A DNA stretch of 64,000 nt from Synchiropus splendidus. Taxonomy: Eukaryota; Chordata; Actinopteri; Syngnathiformes; Callionymidae. Positions 10,200-24,293 of the stretch are shown one piece after another. Position 1 is the stretch's first letter. Every line of letters begins with the position of its first letter. The stretch covers positions 16,091,563 to 16,155,562 of the forward strand of contig NC_071348.1 of the NCBI RefSeq assembly GCF_027744825.2, written 5' to 3'. Under the pieces are notes generated by a model. It was not told the origin of the DNA and did no database searches. It was given only the letters and a program-made list of their open reading frames with translations. Made by a program: the position numbers and the translations under genes.

Positions 10200-10333
10200 G
10201 CCGTAAGCGACGGTTAATTTGGCACGGAAGACAGGACCGGCGCGAGTCATTGGTGAGAAGGAGACAGCGATTCTAATCATAATTACGATAACTAGGTAAA
10301 GAATAGCGGTATTTATTAAGTGTATATACATGC

Positions 10334-10336
<3 letters not shown>

Positions 10337-10407
<71 letters not shown>
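10337..10407. repeat. (GT)n microsatellite
   Basis: About 70 bases of uninterrupted GT, just upstream of exon-like segment A (10439-10511). Equivalent (GT)n tracts precede segment A in later units, and they act as recombination joints in the array. Confidence 0.95.
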
Positions 10408-10415
10408 ATGAAAAG

Positions 10416-10962
10416 GTCACCCGGAACCCGGAAATCAGACACGACCGGGAAGTCATCCGGACCCTGTGGATGCTGATCATTCATTGAACGGGTCGCTCCA
10501 ACTGTTCAACGGTGAGAGCAAAACATTCAGTTCAATAAAAAAAAAGTATTTTAACCACAGTCTGTCGATGTATTTTATATTTAACTACCTATGTTTTTTG
10601 TTTTATTCAACGCCTGTGCGTATGAAAACAGACGATCAGTCAGAGGTCGAAGGAGTAGGGCACCCGCTCGTTGATTCTTTAACTCACCAGACGCCTCAGC
10701 TGATAGGAGGTGGGAAAAAACATTTTGGAGTGATAGTTTACGTTTCACTGCTGTATTTATTTATTTATTTTTTCACATGAAAACAGATACAAAGACAACG
10801 AGCACGCCACACCTTCTACCTGTCGCTTCAACACCAACACCAACACCAACGTTTGGGAAGATACGAATCTCAATTTTTTTCAACACATCTCTACCGTTCA
10901 GTATCAGTTGAATGGTTGTATGTTCGCTATTGTGTGTGTGTGTGTGTGTGTGTGCGCGTACG

Positions 10963-10994
<32 letters not shown>

Positions 10995-12656
10995 TGTGTG
11001 TGTGTTTTATCTGTAATGCGGTTTGTCTATGTTCCGGCTATGTGCTTTTAGACGGTGTCATTTTACTATTGAAGGTGTTTGAGTAACTGTTGCTGCTAAG
11101 CGTCATTGTGATTTTACTACTATGCTTTAACGACGACGGACACTAGAGGTCGCGATTACTATTTCACACTATGCTTTAACGACGGCGGCCACGTGAGGTC
11201 GAGATTACTATTTCACACTATGCTTTAACGATGGCGACCACTAGAGGTCGGGATTACTATTTTACACTATGCTTTAACGACGGCGGCCACTAGAGGTCGT
11301 GATTTTACTAACTGTAATGTGCTTTAACGACGCCGGCCGCTAGAGGTCGTGATTTTACTAACTGCAATGTGCTTTAACGACGGCGGCCGCTAGAGGTCGT
11401 GATTTTACTAATTGTAATGTGCTTTAACGACGGCGGCCACTAGAGGTCGTGATTTTACTAACTGTAATGTGCTTTAACGACGGCGGCCACTAGAGGTCGT
11501 GATTTTTACTAACTGTAATGTGCTTTAATGACGGCGGCCACTAGAGGTCGTGATTTTACTAACTGTAATGTGCTTTAACGACGGCGGCCACTAGAGGTCG
11601 TGATTTTACTAACTGTAATGTGGTTTAACGACGGCGGCCGCTAGAGGTCGTGATTTTACTAACTGTAATGTGCTTTAACGACGGCGGCCACTAGAGGTCG
11701 TGATTTTACTAATTGAAATGTGGTTTAACGACGTCGTCCACTAGAGGTCGTGATTTTACTAACTGTAATGTGCTTTAACAACGGCGGCCACTAGAGGTCG
11801 TGATTTTACTAACTGTAATGTGCTTTAATGAGGGCGGCCACTAGAGGTCGTGATTTTACTAACTGCAATGTGCTTTAACGACGGCGGCCACGTGAGGTCG
11901 AGATTACTATTTCACACTATGCTTTAACGATGGCGACCACTAGAGGTCGGGATTACTATTTTACACTATGCTTTAACGACGGCGGCCACTAGAGGTCGTG
12001 ATTTTACTAACTGTAATGTGCTTTAACGACGGCGGCCGCTAGAGGTCGTGATTTTACTAACTGTAATGTGCTTTAACGACGCCGGCCGCTAGAGGTCGTG
12101 ATTTTACTAACTGCAATGTGCTTTAACGACGGCGGCCGCTAGAGGTCGTGATTTTACTAACTGTAATGTGCTTTAACGACGCCGGCCGCTAGAGGTCGTG
12201 ATTTTACTAACTGCAATGTGCTTTAACGACGGCGGCCACTAGAGGTCGTGATTTTACTAACTGTAATGTGCTTTAACGACGGCGGCCACTAGAGGTCGTG
12301 ATTTTTACTAACTGTAATGTGCTTTAATGACGGCGGCCACTAGAGGTCGTGATTTTACTAACTGTAATGTGCTTTAACGACGGCGGCCACTAGAGGTCGT
12401 GATTTTACTAACTGTAATGTGGTTTAACGACGGCGGCCGCTAGAGGTCGTGATTTTACTAACTGTAATGTGCTTTAACGACGGCGGCCACTAGAGGTCGT
12501 GATTTTACTAATTGAAATGTGGTTTAACGACGTCGTCCACTAGAGGTCGTGATTTTACGAACTGTAATGTGGTTTAACGACGGCGGCCGCTAGAGGTCGT
12601 GATTTTACTAATTGTAATGTGCTTTAACGACGGCGGCCACTAGAGGTCGTGATTTT
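10416..12656 (+). repeat. Array unit U0 (A-B-C + minisatellite)
   Basis: Segments A 10439-10511, B 10632-10729, C 10787-10855, GT/GTGC tract ~10931-11004, minisatellite block ~11106-12656 of ~31 repeats of 50 bp. The donor after C is GGGAAG here, not GGTAAG, so this unit's third splice site is lost. The first few minisatellite repeats are a diverged subtype (GATTACTATTTCACACTATG). Confidence 0.85.
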
Positions 12657-14087
12657 GCTTTTTTATATTTAACTACCTATGTTTTTTGTTTTATTCAACG
12701 CCTGTGCGTATGAAAACAGACGATCAGTCAGAGGTCGAAGGAGTAGGGCACCCGCTCGTTGATTCTTTGACTCACCAGACGCCTCAGCTGATAGGAGGTG
12801 GGAAAAAACATTTTGGAGTGATAGTTTACGTTTCACTGCTGTATTTATTTATTTATTTTTTCACATGAAAACAGATACAAAGACAACGAGCACGCCACAC
12901 CTTCTACCTGTCGCTTCAACACCAACACCAACACCAACTTTGGTAAGATACGAATCTCAATTTTTTTCAACACATCTCTACCGTTCAGTATCAGTTGAAT
13001 GGTTGTATGTTCGCTATTGTGTGTGTGTGTGTGCGCGTACGTGCGTGCGTGCGTGCGTGTGTGTGTGTGTGCGTGTGTGTGTGTTTTATCTGTAATGCGG
13101 TTTGTCTATGTTCCGGTTATGTGCTTTTAGACGGTGTCATTTTACTATTGAAGGTGTTTGAGTAACTGTTGCTGCTCAGCGTCATTGTGATTTTAATACT
13201 ATGCTTTAACGACGGCGGCCGCTAGAGGTCGTGATTTTACTAATTGTAATGTGCTTTAACGACGGCGGCCACTAGAGGTCGGGATTTTACTAACTGTAAT
13301 GTGCTTTAACAACGGCGGCCACTAGAGGTCGTGATTTTACTAACTGTAATGTGCTTTAATGAGGGCGGCCACTAGAGGTCGTGATTTTACTAACTGCAAT
13401 GTGCTTTAACGACGGCGGCCACGTGAGGTCGAGATTACTATTTCACACTATGCTTTAACGATGGCGACCACTAGAGGTCGGGATTACTATTTTACACTAT
13501 GCTTTAACGACGGCGGCCACTAGAGGTCGTGATTTTACTAACTGTAATGTGCTTTAACGACGGCGGCCGCTAGAGGTCGTGATTTTACTAACTGTAATGT
13601 GCTTTAACGACGCCGGCCGCTAGAGGTCGTGATTTTACTAACTGCAATGTGCTTTAACGACGGCGGCCGCTAGAGGTCGTGATTTTACTAACTGTAATGT
13701 GCTTTAACGACGGCGGCCGCTAGAGGTCGTGATTTTTACTAACTGTAATGTGCTTTAATGACGGCGGCCACTAGAGGTCGTGATTTTACTAACTGTAATG
13801 TGCTTTAACGACGGCGGCCACTAGAGGTCGTGATTTTACTAACTGTAATGTGGTTTAACGACGGCGGCCGCTAGAGGTCGTGATTTTACTAACTGTAATG
13901 TGCTTTAACGACGGCGGCCACTAGAGGTCGTGATTTTACTAATTGAAATGTGGTTTAACGACGTCGTCCACTAGAGGTCGTGATTTTACGAACTGTAATG
14001 TGGTTTAACGACGGCGGCCGCTAGAGGTCGTGATTTTACTAATTGTAATGTGCTTTAACGACGGCGGCCACTAGAGGTCGTGATTTT
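12657..14087 (+). repeat. Array unit U1 (short type: B-C + minisatellite)
   Basis: 1431 bp. Lacks A and D: the minisatellite of U0 runs directly into TTTTTTATATTTAACTACC just before B (12720-12817). Block ~13184-14087. Nearly identical to U3. Confidence 0.85.
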
Positions 14088-14480
14088 GCTTTTTTATATT
14101 TAACTACCTATGTTTTTTGTTTTATTCAACGCCTGTGCGTATGAAAACAGACGATCAGTCAGAGGTCGAAGGAGTAGGGCACCCGCTCGTTGATTCTTTG
14201 ACTCACCAGACGCCTCAGCTGATAGGAGGTGGGAAAAAACATTTTGGAGTGATAGTTTACGTTTCACTGCTGTATTTATTTATTTATTTTTTCACATGAA
14301 AACAGATACAAAGACAACGAGCACGCCACACCTTCTACCTGTCGCTTCAACACCAACACCAACACCAACTTTGGTAAGATACGAATCTCAATTTTTTTCA
14401 ACACATCTCTACCGTTCAGTATCAGTTGAATGGTTGTATGTTCGCTATTGTGTGTGTGTGTGTGTGTGTGTGCGCGTACG

Positions 14481-14512
<32 letters not shown>

Positions 14513-16174
14513 TGTGTGTGTGTTTTATCTGTAATGCGGTTTGTCTATGTTCCGGCTATGTGCTTTTAGACGGTGTCATTTTACTATTGAAGGTGTTTGA
14601 GTAACTGTTGCTGCTAAGCGTCATTGTGATTTTACTACTATGCTTTAACGACGACGGACACTAGAGGTCGCGATTACTATTTCACACTATGCTTTAACGA
14701 CGGCGGCCACGTGAGGTCGAGATTACTATTTCACACTATGCTTTAACGATGGCGACCACTAGAGGTCGGGATTACTATTTTACACTATGCTTTAACGACG
14801 GCGGCCACTAGAGGTCGTGATTTTACTAACTGTAATGTGCTTTAACGACGCCGGCCGCTAGAGGTCGTGATTTTACTAACTGCAATGTGCTTTAACGACG
14901 GCGGCCGCTAGAGGTCGTGATTTTACTAATTGTAATGTGCTTTAACGACGGCGGCCACTAGAGGTCGTGATTTTACTAACTGTAATGTGCTTTAACGACG
15001 GCGGCCACTAGAGGTCGTGATTTTTACTAACTGTAATGTGCTTTAATGACGGCGGCCACTAGAGGTCGTGATTTTACTAACTGTAATGTGCTTTAACGAC
15101 GGCGGCCACTAGAGGTCGTGATTTTACTAACTGTAATGTGGTTTAACGACGGCGGCCGCTAGAGGTCGTGATTTTACTAACTGTAATGTGCTTTAACGAC
15201 GGCGGCCACTAGAGGTCGTGATTTTACTAATTGAAATGTGGTTTAACGACGTCGTCCACTAGAGGTCGTGATTTTACTAACTGTAATGTGCTTTAACAAC
15301 GGCGGCCACTAGAGGTCGTGATTTTACTAACTGTAATGTGCTTTAATGAGGGCGGCCACTAGAGGTCGTGATTTTACTAACTGCAATGTGCTTTAACGAC
15401 GGCGGCCACGTGAGGTCGAGATTACTATTTCACACTATGCTTTAACGATGGCGACCACTAGAGGTCGGGATTACTATTTTACACTATGCTTTAACGACGG
15501 CGGCCACTAGAGGTCGTGATTTTACTAACTGTAATGTGCTTTAACGACGGCGGCCGCTAGAGGTCGTGATTTTACTAACTGTAATGTGCTTTAACGACGC
15601 CGGCCGCTAGAGGTCGTGATTTTACTAACTGCAATGTGCTTTAACGACGGCGGCCGCTAGAGGTCGTGATTTTACTAACTGTAATGTGCTTTAACGACGC
15701 CGGCCGCTAGAGGTCGTGATTTTACTAACTGCAATGTGCTTTAACGACGGCGGCCACTAGAGGTCGTGATTTTACTAACTGTAATGTGCTTTAACGACGG
15801 CGGCCACTAGAGGTCGTGATTTTTACTAACTGTAATGTGCTTTAATGACGGCGGCCACTAGAGGTCGTGATTTTACTAACTGTAATGTGCTTTAACGACG
15901 GCGGCCACTAGAGGTCGTGATTTTACTAACTGTAATGTGGTTTAACGACGGCGGCCGCTAGAGGTCGTGATTTTACTAACTGTAATGTGCTTTAACGACG
16001 GCGGCCACTAGAGGTCGTGATTTTACTAATTGAAATGTGGTTTAACGACGTCGTCCACTAGAGGTCGTGATTTTACGAACTGTAATGTGGTTTAACGACG
16101 GCGGCCGCTAGAGGTCGTGATTTTACTAATTGTAATGTGCTTTAACGACGGCGGCCACTAGAGGTCGTGATTTT
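14088..16174 (+). repeat. Array unit U2 (B-C + long minisatellite)
   Basis: 2087 bp. Its minisatellite block (~14616-16174) follows the same order of variant repeats as U0. With U1 it forms a ~3518-bp higher-order dimer: U0+U1 is repeated as U2+U3. Confidence 0.85.
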
Positions 16175-17605
16175 GCTTTTTTATATTTAACTACCTATGT
16201 TTTTTGTTTTATTCAACGCCTGTGCGTATGAAAACAGACGATCAGTCAGAGGTCGAAGGAGTAGGGCACCCGCTCGTTGATTCTTTGACTCACCAGACGC
16301 CTCAGCTGATAGGAGGTGGGAAAAAACATTTTGGAGTGATAGTTTACGTTTCACTGCTGTATTTATTTATTTATTTTTTCACATGAAAACAGATACAAAG
16401 ACAACGAGCACGCCACACCTTCTACCTGTCGCTTCAACACCAACACCAACACCAACTTTGGTAAGATACGAATCTCAATTTTTTTCAACACATCTCTACC
16501 GTTCAGTATCAGTTGAATGGTTGTATGTTCGCTATTGTGTGTGTGTGTGTGCGCGTACGTGCGTGCGTGCGTGCGTGTGTGTGTGTGTGCGTGTGTGTGT
16601 GTTTTATCTGTAATGCGGTTTGTCTATGTTCCGGTTATGTGCTTTTAGACGGTGTCATTTTACTATTGAAGGTGTTTGAGTAACTGTTGCTGCTCAGCGT
16701 CATTGTGATTTTAATACTATGCTTTAACGACGGCGGCCGCTAGAGGTCGTGATTTTACTAATTGTAATGTGCTTTAACGACGGCGGCCACTAGAGGTCGG
16801 GATTTTACTAACTGTAATGTGCTTTAACAACGGCGGCCACTAGAGGTCGTGATTTTACTAACTGTAATGTGCTTTAATGAGGGCGGCCACTAGAGGTCGT
16901 GATTTTACTAACTGCAATGTGCTTTAACGACGGCGGCCACGTGAGGTCGAGATTACTATTTCACACTATGCTTTAACGATGGCGACCACTAGAGGTCGGG
17001 ATTACTATTTTACACTATGCTTTAACGACGGCGGCCACTAGAGGTCGTGATTTTACTAACTGTAATGTGCTTTAACGACGGCGGCCGCTAGAGGTCGTGA
17101 TTTTACTAACTGTAATGTGCTTTAACGACGCCGGCCGCTAGAGGTCGTGATTTTACTAACTGCAATGTGCTTTAACGACGGCGGCCGCTAGAGGTCGTGA
17201 TTTTACTAACTGTAATGTGCTTTAACGACGGCGGCCGCTAGAGGTCGTGATTTTTACTAACTGTAATGTGCTTTAATGACGGCGGCCACTAGAGGTCGTG
17301 ATTTTACTAACTGTAATGTGCTTTAACGACGGCGGCCACTAGAGGTCGTGATTTTACTAACTGTAATGTGGTTTAACGACGGCGGCCGCTAGAGGTCGTG
17401 ATTTTACTAACTGTAATGTGCTTTAACGACGGCGGCCACTAGAGGTCGTGATTTTACTAATTGAAATGTGGTTTAACGACGTCGTCCACTAGAGGTCGTG
17501 ATTTTACGAACTGTAATGTGGTTTAACGACGGCGGCCGCTAGAGGTCGTGATTTTACTAATTGTAATGTGCTTTAACGACGGCGGCCACTAGAGGTCGTG
17601 ATTTT
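16175..17605 (+). repeat. Array unit U3 (short type, twin of U1)
   Basis: 1431 bp, the same length and same variant order as U1; block ~16701-17605. Positions repeat at an offset of 3518 bp from U1. Confidence 0.85.
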
Positions 17606-19126
17606 GCTTTTTTATATTTAACTACCTATGTTTTTTGTTTTATTCAACGCCTGTGCGTATGAAAACAGACGATCAGTCAGAGGTCGAAGGAGTAGGGCAC
17701 CCGCTCGTTGATTCTTTGACTCACCAGACGCCTCAGCTGATAGGAGGTGGGAAAAAACATTTTGGAGTGATAGTTTACGTTTCACTGCTGTATTTATTTA
17801 TTTATTTTTTCACATGAAAACAGATACAAAGACAACGAGCACGCCACACCTTCTACCTGTCGCTTCAACACCAACACCAACACCAACTTTGGTAAGATAC
17901 GAATCTCAATTTTTTTCAACACATCTCTACCGTTCAGTATCAGTTGAATGGTTGTATGTTCGCTATTGTGTGTGTGTGTGTGCGCGTACGTGCGTGCGTG
18001 CGTGCGTGTGTGTGTGTGTGCGTGTGTGTGTGTTTTATCTGTAATGCGGTTTGTCTATGTTCCGGTTATGTGCTTTTAGACGGTGTCATTTTACTATTGA
18101 AGGTGTTTGAGTAACTGTTGCTGCTCAGCGTCATTGTGATTTTAATACTATGCTTTAACGACGGCGGCCGCTAGAGGTCGTGATTTTACTAATTGTAATG
18201 TGCTTTAACGACGGCGGCCACTAGAGGTCGGGATTTTACTAACTGTAATGTGTTTTAACAACGCGGCCACTAGAGGTCGTGATTTTACTAATTGTAATGT
18301 GCTTTAACGACGGCGGCCACTAGAGGTCGTGATTTTACTAACTGTAATGTGCTTTAACGACGGCGGCCACTAGAGGTCGTGATTTTACTAACTGTAATGT
18401 GCTTTAACGACGGCGGCCACTAGAGGTCGTGATTTTACTAATTGTAATGTGCTTTAACGACGGCGGCCGCTAGAGGTCGTGATTTTACTAATTGTAATGT
18501 GCTTTAACGACGGCGGCCACTAGAGGTCGTGATTTTACTAACTGTAATGTGCTTTAACAACGGCGGCCACTAGAGGTCGTGATTTTACTAACTGTAATGT
18601 GCTTTAATGAGGGCGGCCACTAGAGGTCGTGATTTTACTAATTGTAATGTGCTTTAACGACGGCGGACGCTAGAGGTCGTGATTTTACTAACTGTAATGT
18701 GCTTTAACGACAGCGGCCGCGAGAGGTCGTGATTTTACTCACTGTAATGTGCTTTAACGACGGCGGCCGCTAGAGGTCGTGATTTTACTAACTGTAATGT
18801 GCTTTAACGACGGCGGCCACTAGAGGTCGTCATTTTACGAATTGTAATGTGCTTTAACGACGGCGGCCACTAGAGGTCGTGATTTTACTAACTGTTATGT
18901 GGTTTAACGACGGCGGCCGCTAGAGGTCGTGATTTTACTAATTGTAATGTGCTTTAACGATGGCGGCCACTAGAGGTCGTGATTTTACTAACTGTAATGT
19001 GCTTTAACGACGGCGTCCACTAGAGGTCGTGATTTTACTAACTGTAATGTGGTTAAACGACGGCGTCCACTAGAGGTCTTGATTTTACTAATTGTAATGT
19101 GGTTTAATGACAGTATACACTAGTGA
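17606..19126 (+). repeat. Array unit U4 (B-C + minisatellite, transition to D-containing units)
   Basis: Starts like U1 and U3, but after ~18250 the minisatellite carries a different set of variants. The block ends with a degenerate repeat leading into GTATACACTAGTGATTTACT, the entry to the D segment. U0 to U4 and the later units are therefore two sub-families. Confidence 0.8.
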
Positions 19127-20042
19127 TTTACTATTTGTTTTTACGCTTTAAATGTTGATCCTTAGTAGATCCCTACATTTACACTCTGTTTATATTAATA
19201 TCATATTAACTGCTATCCGAGGTCTTGCTTCTAGATTGTATTTACATTTGTGTTGTTGTCGGTATTCTGTTTCAGCTCTCCCCTCTGGGTCTTGGCCTTT
19301 GTGGGAGACATCGACGCCGGTTTCCTCAGTACCTCTGGATCTACTATCCGGACCGTTCCCTGCTGAAGACTCGACGTCGGCATCTGGGCTATCCGCACCT
19401 CCACAGCCACCGTCGCCGACACCATCAGCACAGCCAGCAACCACAGACAAGCCGCGGACATCGCCCCGGATACCAAAACAAAAAGAAAGAAATACTTGTG
19501 TGTGTGTGTGTGTGTGTGTGCATGAAAAGATCACCTGGAACCCGGAAATCAGACACGACCGGGAAGTCATCCGGACCCTGTGGATGCTGATCATTCATTG
19601 AACGGGTCGCTCCAACTGTTCAACGGTGAGAGCAAAACATTCAGTTCAATAAAAAAAAAGTATTTTAACCACAGTCTGTCGATGTATTTTATATTTAACT
19701 ACCTGTGTTTTTTGTTTTATTCAACGCCTGTGCGTATGAAAACAGACGATCAGTCAGAGGTCGAAGGAGTAGGGCACCCGCTCGTTGATTCTTTAACTCA
19801 CCAGACGCCTCAGCTGATAGGAGGTGGGAAAAAACATTTTGGATTGATAGTTTACGTTTCACTGCTGTATTTATTTATTTATTTTTTCACATGAAAACAG
19901 ATACAAAGACAACGAGCACGCCACACCTTCTACCTGTCGCTTCAACACCAACACCAACACCAACGTTTGGTAAGATACGAATCTCAATTTTTTTCAACAC
20001 ATCTCTACCGTTCAGTATCAGTTGAATGGTTGTATGTTCGCT

Positions 20043-20078
<36 letters not shown>

Positions 20079-21056
20079 TGCGTGCGTACGTGCGTGTGTG
20101 TGTGCGTGTGTGTGTGTTTTATCTGTAATGCGGTTTGTCTATGTTCCGGCTATGTGCTTTTAGACGGTGTCATTTTACTATTGAAGGTGTTTGAGTAACT
20201 GTTGCTGCTAAGCGTCATTGTGATTTTACTACTATGCTTTAACGACGACGGACACTAGAGGTCGCGATTACTATTTCACACTGTGCCTTAACGACGGCGA
20301 CCACTAGAGGTCGGGATTACTATTTTACACTATGCTTTAACGAGGGCGGCCACTAGAGGTCGTGATTTTACTAACTGTAATGTGCTTTAACGACGGCGGC
20401 CACTAGAGGACGTGATTTTACTATCTGTAATGTGCATTAACGACGGCGGCCACTAGAGGACGTGATTTTACTAATTGTAATGTGCTTTAACGACGGCGGC
20501 CGCTAGAGGTCGTGATTTTACTAACTGTAATGTGCTTTAACGACGTCGGCCGCTAGAGGTCGTGATTTTACTAACTGCAATGTGCTTTAACGACGGCGGC
20601 CGCTAGAGGTCGTGATTTTACTAATTGTAATGTGCTTTAACGACGGCGGCCACTAGAGGTCGTGATTTTACTAACTGTAATGTGCTTATACGATGGCGGC
20701 CACTAGAGGTCGTGATTTTACTAACTGTAATGTGCTTTAACGACGGCGGCTACTAGAGGTCGTGATTTTACTAACTGTAATGTGCTTTAATGACGGCGGC
20801 CACTAGAGGTCGTGATTTTACTAACTGTAATGTGCTTTAACGACGGCGGCCACTAGAGGGCGGGATTTTACTAATTGTAATGTGCTTTAACGACGAAGGC
20901 CACTAGAGGTCGTGATTTTACTAATTGTAATGTGCTTTAACGACGGCGGCCACTAGAGGTCGTGATTTTACTAACTGTAATGTGGTTTAACGACGGCGTC
21001 CACTAGAGGTCGTGATTTTACTTATTGTAAAGTGCTTTAATGAGAGTATACACTAG
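19127..21056 (+). repeat. Array unit U5 (D-A-B-C + minisatellite)
   Basis: D from 19276 (Pro/Ser/Thr-rich frame), (GT)n ~19497-19520, A 19553-19625, B and C 19.75-19.97 kb, minisatellite ~20215-21056. The D frame reads through (GT)n as Cys-Val repeats into segment A's other frame, ending at 19601. Confidence 0.8.
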
Positions 21057-22636
21057 TGATTTACTATTTGTTTTTACGCTTTAAATGTTGATCCTTAGTA
21101 GATCCCTACATTTACACTCTGTTTATATTAATATCATATTAACTGCTATCCGAGGTCTTGCTTCTAGATTGTATTTACATTTGTGTTGTTGTCGGTATTC
21201 TGTTTCAGCTCTCCCCTCTGGGTCTTGGCCTTTGTGGGAGACATCGACGCCGGTTTCCTCAGTACCTCTGGATCTACTATCCGGACCGTTCCCTGCTGAA
21301 GACTCGACGTCGGCATCTGGGCTATCCGCACCTCCACAGCCACCGTCGCCGACACCATCAGCACAGCCAGCAACCACAGACAAGCCGCGGACATCGCCCC
21401 GGATACCAAAACAAAAAGAAAGAAATACTTGTGTGTGTGTGTGTGTGTGTGCATGAAAAGATCACCTGGAACCCGGAAATCAGACACGACCGGGAAGTTA
21501 TCCGGACCCTGTGGATGCTGATCATTCATTGAACGGGTCGCTCCAACTGTTCAACGGTGAGAGCAAAACATTCAGTTCAATAAAAAAAAAGTATTTTAAC
21601 CACAGTCTGTCGATGTATTTTATATTTAACTACCTATGTTTTTTGTTTTATTCAACGCCTGTGCGTATGAAAACAGACGATCAGTCAGAGGTCGAAGGAG
21701 TAGGGCACCCGCTCGTTGATTCTTTAACTCACCAGACGCCTCAGCTGATAGGAGGTGGGAAAAAACATTTTGGAGTGATAGTTTACGTTTCACTGCTGTA
21801 TTTATTTATTTATTTTTTCACATGAAAACAGATAGAAAGACAACGAGCACGCCACACCTTCTACCTGTCGCTTCAACACCAACACCAACACCAACGTAAG
21901 ATACGATTCTCAATTTTTTTCAACACATCTCTACCGTTCAGTATCAGTTGAATGGTTGTATGTTCGCTATTGTGTGTGTGGGTGTGGGTGTGTGTGCGCG
22001 TACGTGCGTCCGTGCGTGCGTGTGTGTGTGTGTGCGTGTGTGTGTGTTTTATCTGTAATGCGGTTTGTCTATGTTCCGGCTATGTGCTTTTAGACGGTGT
22101 CATTTTACTATTGAAGGTGTTTGAGTAACTGTTGCTGCTAAGCGTCATTGTGATTTTACTACTATGCTTTAACGACGACGGACACTAGAGGTCGCGATTA
22201 CTATTTCACACTGTGCCTTAACGACGGCGACCACTAGAGGTCGGGATTACTATTTCACACTACGCTTTAACGACGGCGGCCACTAGAGGTCGTGATTTTA
22301 CTAATTGTAATGTGCTTTAACGACGGCGGCCACTAGAGGTCTTTATTTTACCAACTGTAATGTGCTTTAACGACGGCGGCCACTAGAGGTCGTCATTTTA
22401 CTAACTGTAATGTGCTCCAACGACGGCGGCCACTAGAGGTCGTGGGTTTACTAACTGTAATGTGGTTTAACGACGGCGGCCACTAGAGGTCGTGATTTTA
22501 CTAATTGTAATGTGCTTTAACGACGGCGGCCACTAGAGGTCGTGATTTTACTAACTCTAATGTGGTTAAACGACGGCGTCCACTAGAGGTCGTGATTTTA
22601 CTAATTGTAATGTGGTTTAATGACAGTATACACTAG
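21057..22636 (+). repeat. Array unit U6 (D-A-B-C + minisatellite)
   Basis: D from 21209, A 21484-21556, minisatellite ~22146-22636 (short block). The (GT)n here is one GT shorter than in U5, so the D frame no longer reaches the same stop. C lacks the GTTTG end and runs CCAACG|GTAAG-like. Confidence 0.8.
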
Positions 22637-24293
22637 CGATTTACTATTTGTTTTTACGCTTTAAATGTTGATCCTTAGTAGATCCCTACATTTACACTCT
22701 GTTTATATTAATATCATATTAACTGCTATCCGAGGTCTTGCTTCTAGATTGTATTTACATTTGTATTGTTGTCGGTATTCTGTTTCAGCTCTCCCCTCTG
22801 GGTCTTGGCCTTTGTGGGAAACATCGACGCCGGTTTCCTCAGTACCTCTGGATCTACTATCCGGACCGTTGCCTGCTGAAGACTCGACGTCGGCATCTGG
22901 GCTATCCGCACCTCCACAGCCACCGTCGCCGACACCATCAGCACAGCCAGCAACCACAGACAAGCCGCGGACATCGCCCCGGATACCAAAACAAAAAGAA
23001 AGAAATACTTGTGTGTGTGTGTGTGTGTGTGTGCATGAAAAGATCACCCGGAACCCGGAAATCAGACACGACCGGGAAGTTATCCGGACCCTGTGGATGC
23101 TGATCATTCATTGAACGGGTCGCTCCAACTGTTCAACGGTGAGAGCAAAACATTCAGTTCAATAAAAAAAAAGTATTTTAACCACAGTCTGTCGATGTAT
23201 TTTATATTTAACTACCTATGTTTTTTGTTTTATTCAACGCCTGTGCGTATGAAAACAGACGATCAGTCAGAGGTCGAAGGAGTAGGGCACCCGCTCGTTG
23301 ATTCTTTGACTCACCAGACGCCTCAGCTGATAGGAGGTGGGAAAAAACATTTTGGAGTGATAGTTTACGTTTCACTGCTGTATTTATTTATTTATTTTTT
23401 CACATGAAAACAGATACAAAGACAACGAGCACGCCACACCTTCTACCTGTCGCTTCAACACCAACACCAACACCAACGTTTGGTAAGATACGCATCTCAA
23501 TTTTTTTCAACACATCTCTACCGTTCAGTATCAGTTGAATGGTTTTATGTTCGCTATTGTGTGCGTGCGTGCGTGTGTGTGTGCGTGTGTGTGTGTTTTA
23601 TCTGTAATGCGGTTTGTCTATGTTCCGGCTATGTGCTTTTAGACGGTGTCATTTTACTATTGAAGGTGTTTGAGTAACTGTTGCTGCTAAGCGTCATTGT
23701 GATTTTAATACTATGCTTTAACGACGGCGGCCGCTAGAGGTCGTGATTTTACTAATTGTAATGTGCTTTAACGACGGCGGCCACTAGAGGTCGTGATTTT
23801 ACTAACTGTAATGTGCTTTAACGACGGCGGCCACTAGAGGTCGTGATTTTACCAATTGTAATGTGCTTTAACGACGGCGGCCACTAGAGGTCGTGATTTT
23901 ACTAACTGTAATGTGCTTTAACGACGGCGGCCACTAGATAGAGGTCGAGATTTTACTAACTGTAATGTGCTTTAATGACGGCGGCCATTAGAGGTCGTGA
24001 TTTTACTAACTGTAATGTGCTTTAACGACGGCGGCCACTAGAGGTCGTGATTTTACTAATTGTAATGTGCTTTAACGACGGCGGCCACTAGAGGTCGTGA
24101 TTTTACTAACTGTAATGTGCTTTAACGACGGCGGCCACTAGAGGTCGTGATTTTACTAATTGTAATGTGCTTTAACGACGGCGGCCACTAGAGGTCGTGA
24201 TTTTACTAACTGTAATGTGGTTAAACGACGGCGTCCACTAGAGGTCGTGATTTTACTAATTGTAATGTGGTTTAATGACAGTATACACTAGTG
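22637..24293 (+). repeat. Array unit U7 (D-A-B-C + minisatellite)
   Basis: D from 22789, A 23066-23138, minisatellite ~23692-24293. The GT/GTGC tract after C is the shortest of the array. Confidence 0.8.

Noticed and set aside
10853..11086. Cys-Val-Arg-Ala repeat proteins encoded by GT/GTGC tracts (and equivalents in every unit, plus His-Thr repeats on the minus strand)
   Set aside because: They are plain translations of dinucleotide and tetranucleotide microsatellites; frames and lengths change with repeat number.
11041..11086. A fourth exon after C (TTTTAG|ACGGTGTCATTTTACTATTGAAG)
   Set aside because: The acceptor looks fair and the frame ends at once in TGA, but the unamplified copy at ~33107 has a different, immediately closed frame. 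There is too little support.
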